Shown one piece after another: positions 19,445 through 23,780 of a stretch of DNA of 23,780 nt (positions within the stretch are counted from its first letter, which is position 1; each line of letters opens with the position of its first letter). Below the pieces are notes generated by a model. That model worked only from the letters and a program-made list of their open reading frames with translations, was not told where the DNA came from and searched no databases. Position numbers and translations under genes: made by a program. This DNA is from a virus. The stretch is from positions 1-23,780 of the IMG/VR virus record IMGVR_UViG_3300017952_000104, one strand, 5' to 3'.

Positions 19445-21247
19445 ATGGCAAAGCAAGAATACCTTGGGATCGAGATAGATCTCTCCCGAGACGACCTCTT
19501 CGACAAACTTGGTCTTCAAAGATTACGCGAAAGTTATATGAGAGAAGATGAAGAGTCGCCTCAACATCGTTTCGCTTTCGTTTCTAAAAAGTTTTCCTCC
19601 AACCCAGAACATGCTCAGCGTCTTTACGATTACGCATCTAAGCATTGGTTATCTTACTCTACTCCTATCCTCGCGTATGGGCGCACGGGAAAGGGTATGC
19701 CAATCTCATGCTTCCTGAACTATATCGAAGACACTGCTGAAGGTCTAGTCGCTAACCTGTCAGAAACCAATTGGTTGTCTATGATGGGTGGCGGTGTAGG
19801 TATCGGGTTTGGCATCCGTTCCTCAGACGAAAAGTCTACTGGCGTTATTCCTCACCTTAAAACTTATGACGCATCTTCCTTGGCGTATCGTCAGGGCAAG
19901 ACTCGCCGTGGTTCCTATGCGGCATACCTTGACATCTCTCACCCAGATATTACTGAGTTCCTTGAGATGCGCAAACCAACAGGTGATCAAAATCGTCGTT
20001 GCCTAAACCTGCATCATGGTATCAATATCAACGATCGCTTTATGGAATTAATTGAGCGATGCATGCAGGATCCTGATGCAGACGATAGGTGGAACTTGAC
20101 CGATCCGCACTCAGGCGAGATCCGCGACACCGTATCAGCGAAAGCACTCTGGCAAAAGATCCTAGAGTTGCGTATGGAGACGGGCGAACCGTACATTCAT
20201 TTTATTGACACAAGTAATCGGATGATGCCAGAGTTTCAAAAAGAACTCGGTTTAAAAATTCATCAGTCCAACCTTTGCTCCGAGATCATCTTGCCAACTA
20301 ACGAGGAGCGCACTGCTGTTTGTTGCTTGTCGTCAGTAAACCTTGAGAACTATGATGCTTGGAGCAAGAACGATATGTTTTTGAGGGACATGGCAGAAAT
20401 GCTTGATAACGTCCTTCAGTTCTTTATTGATAACGCACCCGACACCGTGTCCCGTGCTAAGTTTTCTGCTATGAGGGAACGAAGTATCGGCATCGGTGCC
20501 CTTGGGTTCCATGCTTATCTTCAAAAGAAAATGTTGCCTTTCGACTGTGCTATGGCGAAGGTAACAAATAATCGAATCTTTTCTTTAATAAGGAGGAAAC
20601 TCGATGAAGCAAATATGGAACTGGGTAAAGAACGGGGAGAAGCACCTGACGCCGCAGGCACTGGCAGACGCTTTTCTCACGTTATGGCTATTGCTCCTAA
20701 TGCTAGCAGTAGCATCATCATGGGCAATACTTCTCCAAGTGTTGAGCCATATCGAGCAAATGCTTACAGACAGGATACCCTTTCTGGAGCGTATCTTAAT
20801 AAGAACCGCTATCTAGATCAACTGATTAAATCTAAGATTGAGTCGGGTGAAACTAAGCAGGACTATAATGAAATATGGTCTGGCATTATTGCCAGCGATG
20901 GTTCTGCTCAGCATCTACGGTTTTTGACGCAAGATGAACGCGACGTTTTTAAAACGTCAATGGAGATTGATCAACGTTGGGTTGTTGAACACGCTGCTGA
21001 TCGACAAAACTTTATTGATCAATCTCAGTCAATTAATTTATTTTTCCGTCCTGATACAAATATTGTATACCTGCACGCGGTGCACTTTTTAGCATGGAAG
21101 AAAGGCATGAAGACTTTGTACTACTGTCGGTCTGAGAAACTTGGTAAGGCAGACAGAGTATCGAAGCGTATTGAGCGCGAAGTTATCAAAGAGATAGATA
21201 TGAGCGCAATGGTGAATGATGAAGAATGTATTGCATGCGAGGGATAA
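19445..21247 (+). CDS. nrdA: Ribonucleotide reductase class Ia, large (alpha) subunit
   Basis: NrdA reduces ribonucleoside diphosphates to deoxyribonucleotides together with NrdB. The catalytic set is visible: C89 (PISC), the NLCSEI site with N276, C278 and E280, the second active-site thiol in VCCLSSVNL (C293 or C294), the radical-transfer pair Y559-Y560 (LYYCRSEKLG), and the C-terminal redox pair C595-x-x-C598 (ECIACEG). At 600 aa it is much shorter than E. coli NrdA (about 760) because the N-terminal ATP-cone is missing, as in many phages, so dATP inhibition is probably lost. No intein is seen. SD AAAGGAAG sits at 19433-19440. Confidence 0.95.
   Translation: MAKQEYLGIEIDLSRDDLFDKLGLQRLRESYMREDEESPQHRFAFVSKKFSSNPEHAQRLYDYASKHWLSYSTPILAYGRTGKGMPISCFLNYIEDTAEGLVANLSETNWLSMMGGGVGIGFGIRSSDEKSTGVIPHLKTYDASSLAYRQGKTRRGSYAAYLDISHPDITEFLEMRKPTGDQNRRCLNLHHGININDRFMELIERCMQDPDADDRWNLTDPHSGEIRDTVSAKALWQKILELRMETGEPYIHFIDTSNRMMPEFQKELGLKIHQSNLCSEIILPTNEERTAVCCLSSVNLENYDAWSKNDMFLRDMAEMLDNVLQFFIDNAPDTVSRAKFSAMRERSIGIGALGFHAYLQKKMLPFDCAMAKVTNNRIFSLIRRKLDEANMELGKERGEAPDAAGTGRRFSHVMAIAPNASSSIIMGNTSPSVEPYRANAYRQDTLSGAYLNKNRYLDQLIKSKIESGETKQDYNEIWSGIIASDGSAQHLRFLTQDERDVFKTSMEIDQRWVVEHAADRQNFIDQSQSINLFFRPDTNIVYLHAVHFLAWKKGMKTLYYCRSEKLGKADRVSKRIEREVIKEIDMSAMVNDEECIACEG
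20604..20816 (+). CDS. Possible overlapping small membrane protein inside nrdA, 70 aa
   Basis: In another frame of nrdA, ATG 20604 follows a perfect AAGGAGG (20590-20596) by 7 nt. The product starts MKQIWNWVKNGEKHLTPQ and has one strong hydrophobic helix (FLTLWLLLLMLAVASSWAIL), then an amphipathic basic end. The nrdA codons under the SD are ATA-AGG-AGG, uncommon choices. Against it, a hydrophobic frame can arise by chance, and I know of no such phage gene. Expression is unproven. Confidence 0.3.
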   Translation: MKQIWNWVKNGEKHLTPQALADAFLTLWLLLLMLAVASSWAILLQVLSHIEQMLTDRIPFLERILIRTAI

Positions 21248-21826
21248 ATGGGTGGTTATGTAAAAGATGTAATCCTATCCGAACAAGCATTAGAACAGGC
21301 AAAAGAGTATTACAAGAATAGTGATCACTGGTATCCAGTTTGGCAGTATTATAACCTATTCCATTTGGACAGGTTAGATGTTACAACAGAAGATTATGAA
21401 CTGGAATTTCTTAAAGAACTACATAACTACTCTAGAAAATCGCATATCGTTGGATGTTACTTCCTAAGATATCCTCCTGATTCTTTCACTAGATTGCATG
21501 AAGATTTTGACTCGGAATTGACGATTGTTACGTTAATAGATTCGAAGGATTTGGTGGGAGGAGAATGTATTATATTATCTGAGTATGAATCTCCTGGTCC
21601 CAGACCATCGCACTATGCTTGCGCAAGGCATAATGACAAAGAAAAAGATAAACACGCACCATACGGACTAAACATTGTTCCGGACATAGTAAATTTAGAA
21701 GATGGTCAAAGTATGATATATGGTCCAGACCTGACACATGGAGTGAGTAAAGTATATCAAGGGGAACGAATAGTATTAATAACTTGGTTTAAAAACGGAG
21801 AAAGGAAAAGAAAACATGAGACCTAG
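21248..21826 (+). CDS. 2OG-Fe(II) oxygenase, prolyl-4-hydroxylase-like
   Basis: This 192-aa protein has the facial triad of 2-oxoglutarate dioxygenases: RLHEDFDSE (H84, D86), the downstream strand GGECIILSEYES, and MIYGPDLTHGVSKV (H164), with R174 (GERIVLITWF) for 2-oxoglutarate. Length and order fit the P4Hc/2OG-FeII_Oxy_3 group. It sits between nrdA and nrdB, overlapping nrdB by 11 nt, so it is made with them. The substrate is unknown: protein, nucleotide or host surface component. Confidence 0.8.
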   Translation: MGGYVKDVILSEQALEQAKEYYKNSDHWYPVWQYYNLFHLDRLDVTTEDYELEFLKELHNYSRKSHIVGCYFLRYPPDSFTRLHEDFDSELTIVTLIDSKDLVGGECIILSEYESPGPRPSHYACARHNDKEKDKHAPYGLNIVPDIVNLEDGQSMIYGPDLTHGVSKVYQGERIVLITWFKNGERKRKHET

Positions 21827-22796
21827 TCTAGTCAACGAAAGAGAATACTTTAAACCATTTAATTATCCATGGGCATATGAATCATGGTTGAAGCACGAAC
21901 AATCTCACTGGTTGCATACAGAAGTACCAATGGCAGAAGATGTCAAGGATTGGCAACGCAAACTGTCGCACGAGGAAAAAGCATTCCTCACAAATATTTT
22001 TAGATTCTTCACCCAAGGCGACATCGATGTTGCGGGTGGGTATGTTAACAACTATCTCCCATATTTCAAGCAACCAGAAGTGCGTATGATGCTTGCTGGT
22101 TTCTGTGCGCGCGAGGCACTACATGTCGCGGCATATTCTCATCTCATCGAGACTCTGGGTATGCCCGAATCAACATACAATGAGTTCCTAGAGTACGAAG
22201 CGATGCGCGAGAAGCACGATTACTTCATGGATCTGTCAAATAATAACGGCACTCCTGAATCAGTCGCTACTAACATCGCCGCGTTCTCAGCGTTTACTGA
22301 AGGCATGCAGTTGTTTTCTTCTTTTATCATGTTACTCAACTTCCCGCGTCACGGCAAGATGAAGGGTATGGGTCAAATCGTAACTTGGTCCATCGTTGAC
22401 GAGACTATGCATGCTGAGTCCATGATTAAGTTGTTCCGCACCTACGTTGAAGAAAATATTGAGATTTGGAACGACGACCTCAAGTCTCAAATCTACGTTA
22501 TCGCTGAGAAGATGGTTGCTCTTGAAGACAAGTTTATTGATCTTGCGTTTGCGATGGGACCGATGGAAGATTTGACCCCAGAAGAAGTCAAGCATTATAT
22601 TCGATATATTGCAGATCGAAGACTAATTAGTTTAGGCATGAAGGGAATTTTTAAAGTAAAGAAAAACCCCTTGCCTTGGGTAGAAGAAATGATCAACGCA
22701 CCTACGCACACGAACTTCTTTGAAAACCGTGCTACTGATTATGCTCGCGGTGCGTTAACTGGAGACTGGAAAGAGGTTTGGGGTGCAGCACAATAG
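21816..22796 (+). CDS. nrdB: Ribonucleotide reductase class Ia, small (beta) subunit
   Basis: NrdB holds the di-iron centre and tyrosyl radical that starts NrdA chemistry. Ligands align well: D69 (FTQGDID), E100 and H103 (REALHVAAY), E162 (FTEGMQ), and E196 and H199 (VDETMH). The radical tyrosine is Y107, four residues after H103 as in E. coli Y122. At 326 aa it is slightly short of the typical 340-380. It starts 11 nt inside the oxygenase gene, and its last codons overlap the next gene. Oxygen-dependent activation implies growth in an aerobic host. Confidence 0.95.
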   Translation: MRPSLVNEREYFKPFNYPWAYESWLKHEQSHWLHTEVPMAEDVKDWQRKLSHEEKAFLTNIFRFFTQGDIDVAGGYVNNYLPYFKQPEVRMMLAGFCAREALHVAAYSHLIETLGMPESTYNEFLEYEAMREKHDYFMDLSNNNGTPESVATNIAAFSAFTEGMQLFSSFIMLLNFPRHGKMKGMGQIVTWSIVDETMHAESMIKLFRTYVEENIEIWNDDLKSQIYVIAEKMVALEDKFIDLAFAMGPMEDLTPEEVKHYIRYIADRRLISLGMKGIFKVKKNPLPWVEEMINAPTHTNFFENRATDYARGALTGDWKEVWGAAQ

Positions 22797-23313
22797 GTTA
22801 GACCCTGCTTGGAACAATAGAGCAGTCAGGGAGCAGTTGATACCTGAGTATATCGTTGAGCAACTTCCTGATGAGGACGAGTTATGGTCTTTGGGTAGTC
22901 GTACAGAGCAAGGGTGGTCATGTAGGGGGCAGGACTGGGGTGAACCCATAAGATGGGTTCATCGCTGCCCCGATTTGGTTGAGTCCGGATTGTCACCAGA
23001 ATCATTGGAGGTTATGCGAGAGCAACTAGATTGCGAGTTTGTTGCTATGTTTGCTTCTGATGCGGAAACCACCATAGGCACTTTAAACTGGCACATAGAC
23101 GGTTATCATGTCTATGCCTTTAACATAGAAGGCATTACTGAGTGGCAATGGTTTGATATACATGAGGGGAAAATAAAAAGTATCGTATTAGAACCCAAGA
23201 AAAATATGATCACTATGCCTTCTGGGGTTACGCATAGAGTCATTTTACATACTCCTTATAGGATGTCTGTTAGTATTATACGGACTGCGCATATCAGAGA
23301 CCTGTCTCAATGA
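22783..23313 (+). CDS. Cupin/JmjC-like Fe(II) oxygenase candidate, 176 aa
   Basis: The C-terminal half forms a cupin-type barrel: LNWHIDGYHVYAFNIEG (H104, D106), then LEPKKNMITMPSGVTHRV (H151) and a final basic residue (R160). HxD...H fits JmjC/cupin_8 2OG oxygenases. The N-terminal half is unique. The start is GTG 22783, overlapping nrdB by 14 nt and preceded by AAAGAGG; the next in-frame ATG is too far in. The gene ends in an ATGA overlap. The substrate is unknown, and a non-enzymatic cupin cannot be excluded. Confidence 0.65.
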   Translation: MQHNRLDPAWNNRAVREQLIPEYIVEQLPDEDELWSLGSRTEQGWSCRGQDWGEPIRWVHRCPDLVESGLSPESLEVMREQLDCEFVAMFASDAETTIGTLNWHIDGYHVYAFNIEGITEWQWFDIHEGKIKSIVLEPKKNMITMPSGVTHRVILHTPYRMSVSIIRTAHIRDLSQ

Positions 23314-23780
23314 AAATTTTGATCGTAGCGATCGGGCGTACAGGCAGCACTAATCTAATGCGCTGCCTATCTGAAACTCTAAACCTTAAACTTATAGCAG
23401 AACCCTTTAACACACATTTCTGGAGAGACCTCGAGAAAAGAAAACCAACGTATAAAGAAGGCGACCCTATACCAGATAACTGCGTATTCAAAACCATGAT
23501 AGATCATAACCCAGAATGGTTAAATAAAAATGTAAAAAACTTTTCCCATGTTATAGTGCTTGCCCGTGCGAATATTCGCGAGTTGTGTATAAGCGGAGTC
23601 AATGCTGTAAAGTATGGATATTATCATGAATACGAACCAACAGAAATTCCTTACATAAACAATTTTGTGCATGAAGCTACGAAGTACAGAAAACTATTTC
23701 AGTTTGCTGCTTTACACCCAAAATCTAAACTGGTGTTTTACGAAGATCTATATAACAAGAATACGTCGATTGTAGAAAAC
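23310..23780 (+). CDS. Sulfotransferase-like protein, 3' end outside window
   Basis: The N-terminus MKILIVAIGRTGSTNLMRCL has the 5'-phosphosulfate loop of PAPS sulfotransferases (R10-T-G-S-T14). A second strand-helix with VIVLARANIRELCIS (R86...S95) fits the 3'-phosphate binding motif. EPFNTHFW resembles the segment after the first helix in Stf0/NodH-like enzymes. Such enzymes move sulfate from PAPS to a carbohydrate or lipid acceptor, unknown here. It starts in an ATGA overlap, and 157 codons are visible with the frame open to the window end. Confidence 0.72.
   Translation, partial: MKILIVAIGRTGSTNLMRCLSETLNLKLIAEPFNTHFWRDLEKRKPTYKEGDPIPDNCVFKTMIDHNPEWLNKNVKNFSHVIVLARANIRELCISGVNAVKYGYYHEYEPTEIPYINNFVHEATKYRKLFQFAALHPKSKLVFYEDLYNKNTSIVEN

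Noticed and set aside
19445-21247. Intein or frameshift in nrdA
   Set aside because: All catalytic motifs are in one uninterrupted frame with normal spacing. The shortness is due to the missing N-terminal ATP-cone.
1-23780. CRISPR array, insertion sequence, integrase or attachment site
   Set aside because: I saw no regularly spaced repeats, transposase or integrase motifs, or long terminal repeats.

Overview
The window is 23.8 kb of densely packed phage DNA. Every gene I can support is on the + strand. Genes are joined mostly by ATGA, TAATG or short overlaps, and the largest gap is about 175 nt. It looks like part of a T4-like myovirus, probably marine and infecting a Gram-negative host. The evidence is: exact TATAAATA late-promoter boxes just upstream of gene starts; homologues I recognise from T4-like marine phages (a DUF6267-type protein, an HxGH nucleotidyltransferase, a DUF5824-type protein, class Ia NrdA/NrdB); several proteins whose N-termini resemble the capsid-targeting peptide of T4 internal proteins; and a lipoprotein/spanin pair, which implies an outer membrane. 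Family names come from memory of the sequences, because no search was possible.

Layout. 1-600: end of a 2OG-Fe(II) oxygenase-like gene. 628-2977: an operon of small proteins (a possible HTH peptide, a lipoprotein) ending in a PD-(D/E)XK nuclease of the RecB/Cas4 type. 2978-3151: a possible structured RNA, a weak hairpin terminator, and stacked early-type and late-type promoters. 3152-6040: an exported protein, an HExxH metallopeptidase, a 420-aa unknown and a beta-rich, probably virion, protein. 6045-8984: a palindrome and promoter, then DUF6267-type KxDG protein, very basic core-like protein, and HxGH nucleotidyltransferase. 9109-11879: five successive genes for exported or membrane-anchored proteins. 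11881-13425: membrane and coiled-coil proteins, including a holin-like one. 13445-16469: a late-promoter switch, two small capsid-targeted-type proteins, a tandem pair of paralogues and a 548-aa mosaic basic protein. 16471-17203: overlapping i-spanin/o-spanin-like genes. 17209-19372: EF-hand/zinc-knuckle protein, TM-HeH protein and conserved T4-like proteins. 19374-22796: nrdA, a 2OG oxygenase, nrdB. 22783-23780: a cupin/JmjC-like protein and the start of a sulfotransferase-like gene.

How it fits together. NrdA/NrdB supply deoxynucleotides. The nuclease and peptidase probably act inside the host. The holin-like and spanin-like genes belong to lysis. Many of the basic proteins, and the two nucleotidyltransferase-like enzymes, carry T4-internal-protein-like N-termini with (L/I)xE cleavage motifs, so they may be packaged in the head and injected.

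The most striking signal is regulatory. At two late promoters (3926 and 13445), the TATAAATA box overlaps or touches the 5' arm of a perfect inverted repeat whose 3' part covers or brackets the next start codon. Read-through RNA would fold the start site away, while RNA started at the late promoter would lack the 5' arm. This matches the known T4 gene e logic. Related inverted repeats occur at 3105-3139 and 18251-18284.
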